DNA of 64,000 nt. It comes from Ruminococcus flavefaciens. Lineage in GTDB: Bacteria; Bacillota; Clostridia; Oscillospirales; Ruminococcaceae. The position numbers and the translations under genes were made by a program. This document shows positions 1 to 7,903 of this stretch, one piece after another. Numbering within the stretch: the first letter of the stretch is position 1; the number at the start of each line of letters is the position of its first letter. The notes beneath the pieces are model-generated. The model was not told where the DNA came from. It ran no database searches and worked only from the letters and a program-made list of their open reading frames with translations. Location: positions 109,840 to 173,839 of the forward strand of contig JAMPGO010000001.1 of the NCBI GenBank assembly GCA_023663905.1. Reading direction: 5' to 3'.

Positions 1-1470
1 GTTGCAATCCACATCAACGATACTCACCCGACTCTTGCTATTCCCGAGCTTATGCGTGTTCTCCTCGATGACTGCGGATATTCGTGGGAAAAATCGTGGG
101 ATATTGTTACAAAGACATTTGCTTATACAAACCACACTGTTATGGCTGAGGCTCTTGAAAAGTGGGATGTCAACCTTGTAAGAACAGTTATCCCGAGAAT
201 CTTCTCTATCATCGTTGAAATCAATAACAGATACTGCCAGTCCCTTATGGAAAGCAACGGCAACGACAGCGCAAAGACAACACGTATGTCAATCATCAAG
301 GACAATATGATTCATATGGCTACTCTCTGTGTTGCAGCTTCACACAGCGTAAACGGCGTATCCAAGCTTCACTCCGAAATCATCAAGGATTCCGTATTCC
401 ACGAAGAGTACGAGAACACTCCCGAGAAGTTCAAGAACGTCACAAACGGTATCGCATACAGAAGATGGCTCTATCAGTCCAACCCCGGACTTACAAATCT
501 TCTTAAGGAAACAATCGGCGACAAGTTCATCAAGGACGGCTCAGAGCTTGAAAAGTTCCGTGCATTTGAAAACGACAACTCTGTCCTCACAAAGCTTATG
601 GCTGTAAAGAAGGACAACAAGCAGAAGTTTGCAAAATATGTCAAGTCCCAGTCAGGAATTATCCTCGATACAGACAGAATCTTCGACGTACAGGTTAAGC
701 GTCTCCACGAATACAAGAGACAGCACCTCAACGTTATGAATATTCTTGCCGACTATTCATATCTCCTTGCAAATCCCGACGCACCGTTTACACCCAAGAC
801 CTATATCTTCGCTGCAAAGGCTGCTCCGGGCTACTATCTTGCAAAGCAGATTATCAAGATGATTTGGGCAATCTCCGAGGAAATCAGAAAGAACCCGAAA
901 ATCAGCAAGAAGCTTCAGGTTGTATTCCTCGAAAACTACTGCGTAACACTCTCCGAACACCTTATGCCTGCTTCCGATATTTCTGAGCAGATTTCACTTG
1001 CAGGAACAGAAGCTTCAGGTACAGGAAATATGAAGTTTATGCTTAACGGCGCAGTTACTCTCGGTACTCTTGACGGTGCAAACATCGAAATCAAGGAAGC
1101 CTGCGGTGATGACAACATCGTTATCTTCGGTATGACAACTCCCGAGGTAAACGCACTCAAGGCAAGAGGCTATAATCCTAACAACTACTTCAATTCCGAC
1201 GGCAGAATCAAGGAAGCTATCGAGCGTATGTATCACGGAATCAACGGCTGTACTTTCAACGACGTTGCAAACTCGCTCAAAGACCGTGACCCGTATATGG
1301 TTCTTGCTGACTTCGACAGCTACCGCAAGGCTCAGGCTTATATTACAGAATGCTACAACGACAAGATGAAGTGGGCTAAAATGTCGCTCAACAACATCGC
1401 AGGCGCAGGAATCTTCTCTGCTGACCGTGCCGTTACTGAGTATGCTGACAATATCTGGCACCTCCGCTAA
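1..1470 (+). CDS. glgP: Glycogen/starch phosphorylase, 5'-truncated by the window
   Basis: Releases glucose-1-phosphate from alpha-1,4-glucan ends in the cytoplasm, using pyridoxal phosphate. The frame is open from base 1 and begins inside the HINDTHP motif of GT35 phosphorylases, so roughly the last 489 residues of a protein of about 800 are present. The PLP-lysine segment (EASGTGNMKF, Lys codon 1033-1035) and the following LDGANIEI are intact. The GH13 gene follows on the same strand after a terminator, consistent with storage-glucan breakdown. The 5' end and regulation lie outside the window. Confidence 0.96.
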   Translation, partial: VAIHINDTHPTLAIPELMRVLLDDCGYSWEKSWDIVTKTFAYTNHTVMAEALEKWDVNLVRTVIPRIFSIIVEINNRYCQSLMESNGNDSAKTTRMSIIKDNMIHMATLCVAASHSVNGVSKLHSEIIKDSVFHEEYENTPEKFKNVTNGIAYRRWLYQSNPGLTNLLKETIGDKFIKDGSELEKFRAFENDNSVLTKLMAVKKDNKQKFAKYVKSQSGIILDTDRIFDVQVKRLHEYKRQHLNVMNILADYSYLLANPDAPFTPKTYIFAAKAAPGYYLAKQIIKMIWAISEEIRKNPKISKKLQVVFLENYCVTLSEHLMPASDISEQISLAGTEASGTGNMKFMLNGAVTLGTLDGANIEIKEACGDDNIVIFGMTTPEVNALKARGYNPNNYFNSDGRIKEAIERMYHGINGCTFNDVANSLKDRDPYMVLADFDSYRKAQAYITECYNDKMKWAKMSLNNIAGAGIFSADRAVTEYADNIWHLR

Positions 1471-1490
1471 GATTTAACCCGAAATTCCAT

Positions 1491-1527
1491 AAAGGGAACG
1501 AATTGTTTCAGTCCGTTCCCTTTTTTG
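1491..1527 (+). terminator. Intrinsic terminator after glgP
   Basis: AAGGGAACG and its complement CGTTCCCTT flank a short loop and are followed by a T run, 20 bp past the glgP stop. Confidence 0.85.
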
Positions 1528-1574
1528 CGATATTGAAAAACTTACAAAAATATACTTGATTATGGAGAAAAATT

Positions 1575-3464
1575 ATGAAACCTATTTATGATACCTGGCA
1601 TCTGGACTACAAGTCTATTTTCGGTGCAATCAGACAGTATGAAACCTGCCGTTTTTCTATAAGACTTTCAAAAGACATCCGTCCCGATTTTCCGCCTGTT
1701 ATGGTGCTTTTCCGTACAGGATTCAAGGAACGCTTCCTGCCGATGAACGTAACCGCCGAAGAAAAGGACTGCTTCGTATATTCCTGCGAGTTTACGGCAC
1801 GCTATGCTGACGTACACTATTATTACTTCTCATATACAAGCGACGGCACAAGGCATTATATCAAGAAGATAAACTGCCACGAGGGTGCGGTACAGGACGG
1901 CGGACTTTTCCAGCTTACCGTATATTCACAGGACTACAATACGCCTGATTTCCTCAAAGGCGGAGTTATGTATCAGATTTTCCCCGACAGATTCTGCAAG
2001 AGCGGTAAAGCTCACGAGAATATTCCCGAAGGACGTGTTATGCGTGACGACTGGGACGGTACTCCTTGGTATAAGCCCGACCACAACGGTCACGTATGGA
2101 ACAACGACTATTTCGGCGGTGATTTTGCAGGAATCCAGTCCAAATTGCAGTACCTCAGCAATCTCGGAGTAACCTGCATTTATCTCAACCCGATTTTTGA
2201 ATCCCACGAAAACCACAGATACAACACAGCCGACTATATGAATGCCGACCCTCTTCTCGGTACTAACGACGACTTTGAGGAACTCTGCAAGGAAGCTAAA
2301 AAATACGGCATTTCCGTGATTCTTGATGGTGTATTCTCACACACGGGCGCTGACAGCCGTTACTTCAACAAATTCGGACGTTACAAGGATGAGCCGGGCG
2401 CATATCAGTCCAAGGAAAGCAAATACTATGAGTGGTACAGCTTTGTAAACTACCCCGATACCTATGAAGCGTGGTGGGGAATTGATACGCTTCCGAACGT
2501 ATGGGAGAACAACGAGGCATACACGGAATTTATCTGCGGAGACGAGGGTGTGCTTCACTACTGGATGAGCAAGGGTGCGGCAGGATTCCGTCTTGACGTT
2601 GCGGATGAGCTTCCCGACCAGTTCCTTAACAACCTGAGAAAATCGGTAAAGAAATACGGCGACGACAAGATAATCATCGGCGAAGTATGGGAGGACGCAT
2701 CAAACAAAGAGAGCTACGGAATCAAGAGACGTTATCTTCTCGGCGAACAGCTTGACAGCGTAATGAACTATCCGTTCCGTGAAGCTATCATCAACTTCGT
2801 CAAGGGCGGTACTCCGAGAGACTTTATTTATTCCATAATGACAATTCTCGAAAACTATCCCAAGCCCTCTATTGACATCCTTATGAACTTTGTTTCAACT
2901 CACGATATTGAGCGAGCAATAAACCGTCTTGGCGGTGATTACTGCGACGACAAGAGCAAGGACTGGATGGCTGAACGCTATCTCACTCCCGAACAGTACG
3001 AGAAGGGCAAGAATATGCTTAAATCCGCTATGGCACTTATGTTCTTCCTTCCGGGCGTACCCAGTATTTACTACGGCGACGAAGCAGGACTTCAGGGCTA
3101 CAAAGACCCGTTCAACCGCCGTTGTTATCCTTGGGGCAACGAGGACCACGAGCTTATCAGCTATGTTGCTGAACTCAGCCGTGTGAGAAAATCCATTCCC
3201 AATATGAAGGGCGGAAGAACCTATTTTGTCATCAACGACGGACAGATAGTTGACGAGCGTGTTATTGCATTCACAAGGCAGGGCGAAGATGTTGACTATA
3301 TTGTTTTTGTCAACAGAACGGCAGACGTTGTAAAAATCGGCAATATTTCGCAGAACCTCAGCCGTTTCACTGACTTCGAGGAATTTAACGGCGAATTTGC
3401 AGATGACTGCGTGACTGTAAATCCCTACGGCTACACGATTATAAAGGCAAAATTCGTCCACTGA
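1575..3464 (+). CDS. GH13 alpha-glycosidase (neopullulanase/maltogenic amylase type)
   Basis: Predicted cytoplasmic alpha-glucan hydrolase of 629 residues. There is no signal peptide. The N-terminal 110 or so residues resemble the beta-sandwich (CBM34-like) domain of neopullulanases and cyclomaltodextrinases. The (beta/alpha)8 domain shows the GH13 signatures: GFRLDVADE with nucleophile Asp341, GEVWEDA with acid/base Glu370, and STHD with His443-Asp444. The start ATG follows GGAGA. Its position after glgP suggests it trims maltodextrins or branched limit dextrins for the phosphorylase. Exact specificity (neopullulanase, cyclodextrinase or alpha-glucosidase) cannot be read from the sequence. 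Confidence 0.9.
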   Translation: MKPIYDTWHLDYKSIFGAIRQYETCRFSIRLSKDIRPDFPPVMVLFRTGFKERFLPMNVTAEEKDCFVYSCEFTARYADVHYYYFSYTSDGTRHYIKKINCHEGAVQDGGLFQLTVYSQDYNTPDFLKGGVMYQIFPDRFCKSGKAHENIPEGRVMRDDWDGTPWYKPDHNGHVWNNDYFGGDFAGIQSKLQYLSNLGVTCIYLNPIFESHENHRYNTADYMNADPLLGTNDDFEELCKEAKKYGISVILDGVFSHTGADSRYFNKFGRYKDEPGAYQSKESKYYEWYSFVNYPDTYEAWWGIDTLPNVWENNEAYTEFICGDEGVLHYWMSKGAAGFRLDVADELPDQFLNNLRKSVKKYGDDKIIIGEVWEDASNKESYGIKRRYLLGEQLDSVMNYPFREAIINFVKGGTPRDFIYSIMTILENYPKPSIDILMNFVSTHDIERAINRLGGDYCDDKSKDWMAERYLTPEQYEKGKNMLKSAMALMFFLPGVPSIYYGDEAGLQGYKDPFNRRCYPWGNEDHELISYVAELSRVRKSIPNMKGGRTYFVINDGQIVDERVIAFTRQGEDVDYIVFVNRTADVVKIGNISQNLSRFTDFEEFNGEFADDCVTVNPYGYTIIKAKFVH

Positions 3465-3548
3465 TTTAAGATTATTTTAAGGAAAGAAATATATAATATA
3501 AGAGGATTGAATCAAATCCCCCAATTCCCCTTCTATAATTTTTTTACA

Positions 3549-3580
3549 GGCTGTATTTTCTATGATACAGCCGATTTTTT
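3549..3580 (+). terminator. Intrinsic terminator after the GH13 gene
   Basis: GGCTGTA and TACAGCC form a hairpin followed by GATTTTTT. It lies directly upstream of the next promoter. Confidence 0.8.
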
Positions 3581-3581
3581 C

Positions 3582-3610
3582 TTGACAAATACAACAGCAG
3601 GATTTATAAT
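3582..3610 (+). promoter_or_regulatory. Sigma-A promoter producing an apparently leaderless mRNA
   Basis: TTGACA (3582-3587), a 17 bp spacer and TATAAT (3605-3610). The expected transcription start, about 7 bp past the -10, coincides with the ATG at 3617, so there is no room for a ribosome binding site. Confidence 0.85.
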
Positions 3611-3616
3611 TTATAT

Positions 3617-5437
3617 ATGAAACAAAATTTTTTCAAATCATTCAGTATATTCTACCGTGCCTTACCGCACTTCATACTGTTTGAACTTCTTTTCAAGCTG
3701 ATGATAACAGCGTTCGGTATTCCTGTACTCACACTGCTTTTAAAGCTGACTATGAAAATCTCGGGAGTAAATTACATCTCCGACGAAAAAGCGTGGATAT
3801 ACCTGAAAAATCCTGTATTTCTGGTTGTTGCGGTACTGGTGCTGTTTTTCACGGCGATATTCACATTCACGGAACTCTCGGCACTCACCGCCTGTTTCTC
3901 CTGCTATGAAAAGGGCGGAAAAATAACAGTCGGCGGAATGTTCCGCTCGGGATTCACCGCACTGAGAAAATCATTCAGAAAAGGCGGATTTTTCAGCTTT
4001 CTTAAATTTATGGCATTTATGCCTCTCGTACAATTCACGCTGTCGTCGGGTGCATTTATGCTTCCGATTATGCCGATTTTAAAAACAGCGTTCAAATCAA
4101 TAGGAACAGCTCCGGCAGTTATAGTCTATGCGGTTTTGCAGGCTCTTCTTGTATTATTTACAGTAAACTACAGCTATAGCCTGCACTATCTTCTGCTGAC
4201 GGACAGACCGTTCAGGGAATGCACGAAAAAAAGCCGTCAGATTATCAGCGGAAAAAAATATGAGCAGACTTTTTCCGTGATTATCTGGGGTTTATTTATG
4301 ATTGCCATTACTGCGCTGGCGACGTTTGCGGTAAGCTTTATAATACTGCTGTTTATCAAGGGCTTTTCCAATCCCGACAAAGCATTTCTGTCCGCCTTAA
4401 AAGTACTGCGCTATGCTAAAAGCGTTTTTTCGGCGGTATCATCATTCCTGATAGCTCCTGCTATAATGTGCATAATCACAGGCAAATTCTTCGGCGATAT
4501 TCCTGACAGCGAGGATATAAAACTTCCCGATATAAAACGCACGGAAATGAAAAAACTGCCAAAATTTATCCTGATAACATCGACTATAGTCGTAACCGTC
4601 CTGCTTAATTACAAATATCTCGATTCGCTTTACAAGGGCAATATAAGCCTGATTACAGGAGTATTTTCGCAGACTCAGATTACAGCGCACAGAGGTTTTT
4701 CATATAATGCGCCCGAAAATACTATGTACGCTTTTGAATACGCTGTTGCAAGCGGTGCGGATTATATTGAGCTTGACGTTCAGCTTACAGCAGATGAGCA
4801 GGTAGTGGTATTCCACGACGAAAAGCTTGACCGTGTTACAGACGGCACAGGCAAGCTTTCCGACTATGATTATTCCGAACTGCAAAAGCTCTCCGCAGGC
4901 TGTAAATTCAGAAAAACAGATGAATTTATTGACGCTGAAATACCGCTTCTTTCCGATGTTTTTGAAACTATAGGCGACGATATTCTTTACAACATCGAAA
5001 TCAAGGACAAGGGAAACGCACTGCTGACCACGCAGAAAACCGTCGCACTCGTTGAAGAGTACGGCATTGAAAATTCGTGCTATATAACATCGTTTTCCTA
5101 TAATGTACTTAAAGAAGTCAAGAAAATCAATCCCGAAATCAAAACAGGACTTATAGCCAACTCTTCCGCTGTAACATCCTTTTCACGTCTCAGGAATATC
5201 GACGCACTCAGTCTTAACTATATCTTCGTTAATTCCGCAACAGTCAATACGGCTCACCAGAACGGCAAGCGTGTTTTCGTCTGGACTGTTGACAATGCAA
5301 ACGACATTCAGAAAATGACCTCTCTCGGCGTTGACAATATAATAACAAACCGTCCCGACAAGGCAACGGAGCTTGTTTATTCCAAAAGTATCAGCAGTAA
5401 AATTCTTATGATTCTCAAATCAATATTCAGCACATAA
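3617..5437 (+). CDS. Membrane-fused glycerophosphodiester phosphodiesterase
   Basis: 606 residues. The first 340 or so are hydrophobic and contain several membrane segments, matching the membrane domain found at the N-terminus of some GDPDs. Residues 355-590 are a GDPD catalytic barrel: TAHRG (His358), PENT, ELDVQ and FHDEKLDR, the usual acid/base and metal-binding residues. It probably hydrolyses glycerophosphodiesters or polyglycerolphosphate (lipid or teichoic acid breakdown) at the membrane. No Shine-Dalgarno precedes the ATG, and the promoter -10 ends 6 bp before it, so translation is probably leaderless. It converges on the dockerin gene across a shared terminator. Confidence 0.9.
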   Translation: MKQNFFKSFSIFYRALPHFILFELLFKLMITAFGIPVLTLLLKLTMKISGVNYISDEKAWIYLKNPVFLVVAVLVLFFTAIFTFTELSALTACFSCYEKGGKITVGGMFRSGFTALRKSFRKGGFFSFLKFMAFMPLVQFTLSSGAFMLPIMPILKTAFKSIGTAPAVIVYAVLQALLVLFTVNYSYSLHYLLLTDRPFRECTKKSRQIISGKKYEQTFSVIIWGLFMIAITALATFAVSFIILLFIKGFSNPDKAFLSALKVLRYAKSVFSAVSSFLIAPAIMCIITGKFFGDIPDSEDIKLPDIKRTEMKKLPKFILITSTIVVTVLLNYKYLDSLYKGNISLITGVFSQTQITAHRGFSYNAPENTMYAFEYAVASGADYIELDVQLTADEQVVVFHDEKLDRVTDGTGKLSDYDYSELQKLSAGCKFRKTDEFIDAEIPLLSDVFETIGDDILYNIEIKDKGNALLTTQKTVALVEEYGIENSCYITSFSYNVLKEVKKINPEIKTGLIANSSAVTSFSRLRNIDALSLNYIFVNSATVNTAHQNGKRVFVWTVDNANDIQKMTSLGVDNIITNRPDKATELVYSKSISSKILMILKSIFST

Positions 5438-5440
5438 AAA

Positions 5441-5468
5441 CGACGGCATATCCCAGCCGTCGCTTTTT
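5441..5468. terminator. Bidirectional terminator between convergent genes
   Basis: CGACGGC and GCCGTCG around a short loop, with an A run on the left and a T run on the right. It serves the glycerophosphodiesterase (+) and the dockerin protein (-). Confidence 0.85.
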
Positions 5469-7219
5469 TATTCTGTAATATTCTGTCTCAGCGCAATAAC
5501 ATCCAGAACATCAACTCTGCCGTCGCCGTTTAAATCCCAGTCGGGGTTGAAGCTGTCCGTTTTGCCGAGAATCCAGTCACTCATAAGTTGCAGGTCGTCA
5601 CTGTAAGGAATATCGTTGTTTTTTCCGGCAATAAGCCCACGCATTTTAATAACATCGAAAATATCCACATCGCCATTAAAATCGAGGTCGAACAGCACGG
5701 AATCATCGGGGCTAATATCAACAGCGCCAAGAATATACCTGTTCATCTTAACGATGTCGGCAACGGAAATCTCGCCGTCAGTATTGCAGTAACCCATAGA
5801 ATAGGCGCATTCAGGCATTGTATCGCCCTGAAAGCTGTGCAGAGATGAGGGTACTGACAAATTCCATTCGCTGTGGGAACTGGTCTCGGTTCTGATTTCG
5901 TCGTCTGATTTCAGAAACCACGCTGTTGAGTCAGCCTCAGAGTCATTCCAAGTTGAATCAACGTGAAAATAATGACCGCCAAGCTTAACGATATTCCAGA
6001 TGTGGTTATTACTGCGGACGTAGTAGGTCTCCATCCCAGCCTCATTCAGCAAGAGATTCAGCGCTCTCCCATAGCCGTCGCAGACCGTGATACCTGTTAA
6101 AAACGGCGATAAATCGTTGTGATTGATTGAATCGGACAGTGTATCGGGGCTGTAGGATACATTATCACACACCCAGTCGTGCAGGATTTTAACCTTCTCC
6201 ATATCGCTCATACTGTCATCTGTGTATTGACTGACAATATCACGGACGTGCCACATAACGTACTCGTTAAGAAAACCGACATCATCAGAACCGCCGAAGC
6301 TTTTTATTATAAAGTCCCTGTATTCGGGGTTGAAATCGCCCGTAGTCTCGTCAAAAGCAAGCTCGTTATTTATATACCTGACATTTGTGCAGTATTTGAA
6401 AAATCGTCCGTTAACCTCTTTTGAAGTATCGAATGAGAAGTTCTCAAGCGATGAGCAGTCCTTGAATGCATAGCTCTGCATATCCACATTGCCTTTGAAC
6501 TCAACGCTTTTAATGGCAGTGCAGTTGCTGAACGGATTTCCCGTCATACTCACATTATTTCCGAAAGTAACTGTCTCAAGATTTTTGCAGTTATCAAAAG
6601 CACCGTCTTTAAGCTCAACCGCAGGGCTGATTTCAAGATTGACAAGACCCGTATTGGCAAAAGCGTTGCTTTCTATTGAAACAGAAGAATTGCAGTCCAG
6701 AAAAGACAGCTCAGTCAGGGCAGTACAACCCTCAAAAAGCGACTTTTCAACTTCGGAAACAGAACCGCTGTATACAACCCTTTTCAGACTTTTGCAATTC
6801 ATAAAAGCCTGTTTGCTGACACGAGTAACACTTGGAAAAACCAGTTCTTCAATGCCTGTTCCTGAAATATTTCCGTTAAAGCTGATTCTGTCGGCAAGAA
6901 ATGTAACTTTTTTTAAGGACGGCTGATTATAAAGAATACCTGCCTCGTTCAAAGGAATAACAACGGAAGTCGCAGAGCCTTGTATAAATCTGCTGTTCAT
7001 ATATATTACAGGAACGCCGTCAATTGTCGCAGGGACAACTATATCGGTATTTGTGCCGTCATACGAATTAATAACAACTCCTTCCGAGCCGTCAGTTACG
7101 TAGTGAAAACCGTCGTCCGTAATACCTTCAATAAGTTCAGCGTGCGAAACAGCCGATACGGGCATAGACATAAGCGCAAGAGCAGTTATTGCCGAAATAA
7201 TCTTTTTAAAATTTTTCAT
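5468..7219 (-). CDS. Secreted LRR/transglutaminase-like/dockerin protein
   Basis: 583 residues from the ATG behind GAGAGGA. A signal peptide (KKIISAITALALMSMPVSA) is followed by BspA-type leucine-rich repeats (about residues 30-290). A transglutaminase-like cysteine-protease fold comes next, with Cys380 in VCDGYG, His406 in NNHIW and Asp421 in HVDSTW. The C-terminus from residue 476 carries dockerin calcium loops NTDGEISVADIV and DFNGDVDIFDVI. An extra third loop, DLNGDGRVDVLDVI, follows. It probably docks onto a cohesin scaffold (cellulosome or amylosome) outside the cell. The enzymatic substrate is unknown. It has its own sigma-A promoter. Confidence 0.88.
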   Translation of the reverse strand: MKNFKKIISAITALALMSMPVSAVSHAELIEGITDDGFHYVTDGSEGVVINSYDGTNTDIVVPATIDGVPVIYMNSRFIQGSATSVVIPLNEAGILYNQPSLKKVTFLADRISFNGNISGTGIEELVFPSVTRVSKQAFMNCKSLKRVVYSGSVSEVEKSLFEGCTALTELSFLDCNSSVSIESNAFANTGLVNLEISPAVELKDGAFDNCKNLETVTFGNNVSMTGNPFSNCTAIKSVEFKGNVDMQSYAFKDCSSLENFSFDTSKEVNGRFFKYCTNVRYINNELAFDETTGDFNPEYRDFIIKSFGGSDDVGFLNEYVMWHVRDIVSQYTDDSMSDMEKVKILHDWVCDNVSYSPDTLSDSINHNDLSPFLTGITVCDGYGRALNLLLNEAGMETYYVRSNNHIWNIVKLGGHYFHVDSTWNDSEADSTAWFLKSDDEIRTETSSHSEWNLSVPSSLHSFQGDTMPECAYSMGYCNTDGEISVADIVKMNRYILGAVDISPDDSVLFDLDFNGDVDIFDVIKMRGLIAGKNNDIPYSDDLQLMSDWILGKTDSFNPDWDLNGDGRVDVLDVIALRQNITE

Positions 7220-7264
7220 ATAAAAAATCCTCTCATATAAAATTCTCAACATCTTTTTTATTTT

Positions 7265-7293
7265 ATTATAACAATTTATATTTAATATGTCAA
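7265..7293 (-). promoter_or_regulatory. Sigma-A promoter of the LRR/dockerin gene
   Basis: On the minus strand: TTGACA (7288-7293), 17 bp spacer, TATAAT (7265-7270). Confidence 0.85.
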
Positions 7294-7308
7294 CAATTTT
7301 ACAAAAAA

Positions 7309-7337
7309 ACTGCCGTATCTTTTTAAGATACAGCAGT
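7309..7337 (-). terminator. Terminator of the thrS operon
   Basis: Hairpin ACTGC-GTATCTT / AAGATAC-GCAGT with a T run on the minus strand, just past the stop of the 183-residue gene. Confidence 0.85.
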
Positions 7338-7350
7338 AATTAAATATTAA

Positions 7351-7902
7351 TTAAATTTTGTCTGCCCTGACATCGACACCGCCCAGCTGAACGGGAATAC
7401 CCTTCTGTCTGAGCAAATCATTTGCAATAGCGCATAATTCAGGCGAAGCACCCGAGACAATGCCGTTAATAACATTGTCCTTGATATTGTCGGGTATTTC
7501 CGAAGAAATAACATTAACAGCAGTATTTACAACAGCCCTGAGCTTGTCGTCCTTGATTTTATCGCCGAGCATATTCATAGCAAAACGAAGAAGCGAAGCG
7601 TAATCCTTGTATTTCAGATTAACCCTGACATCGAGACTTCTCTCGCCCGTGTTCTCTATTTCAGCATTTCCAATCATAGTATCACCATCAAAAACTTTCT
7701 TGTTCAATATAGAAATCAGACCCGGAAGAAGCGTTTTTCTTGCGATTTTGCTTGTGACTACAGAAACAATAACTTTTTCGGGGATTTTCTGAATAACAGA
7801 TAACAACCTGCCGACTTTTCCGCCTTTAATATTTCTTAAAAAGCTGAGAATGCCGTTCAGGTCGTATCTGCTGACATCAGCGTGTATATAAAGGTTTCTC
7901 AA
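7351..7902 (-). CDS. Unknown protein downstream of thrS
   Basis: 183 residues, not recognised. It has no signal peptide, no clear membrane segment and no catalytic motif that I can name. The TTG start lies one base after the thrS stop (TAA-T-TTG), and AAAGGTAAG inside the thrS end supplies the ribosome binding site, so the two are translationally coupled. It ends at a good terminator, making it the last gene of the T-box-controlled unit. Its N-terminal half is basic with hydrophobic stretches; the C-terminal part is amphipathic. Confidence 0.75.
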   Translation of the reverse strand: MRNLYIHADVSRYDLNGILSFLRNIKGGKVGRLLSVIQKIPEKVIVSVVTSKIARKTLLPGLISILNKKVFDGDTMIGNAEIENTGERSLDVRVNLKYKDYASLLRFAMNMLGDKIKDDKLRAVVNTAVNVISSEIPDNIKDNVINGIVSGASPELCAIANDLLRQKGIPVQLGGVDVRADKI

Positions 7903-7903
7903 A

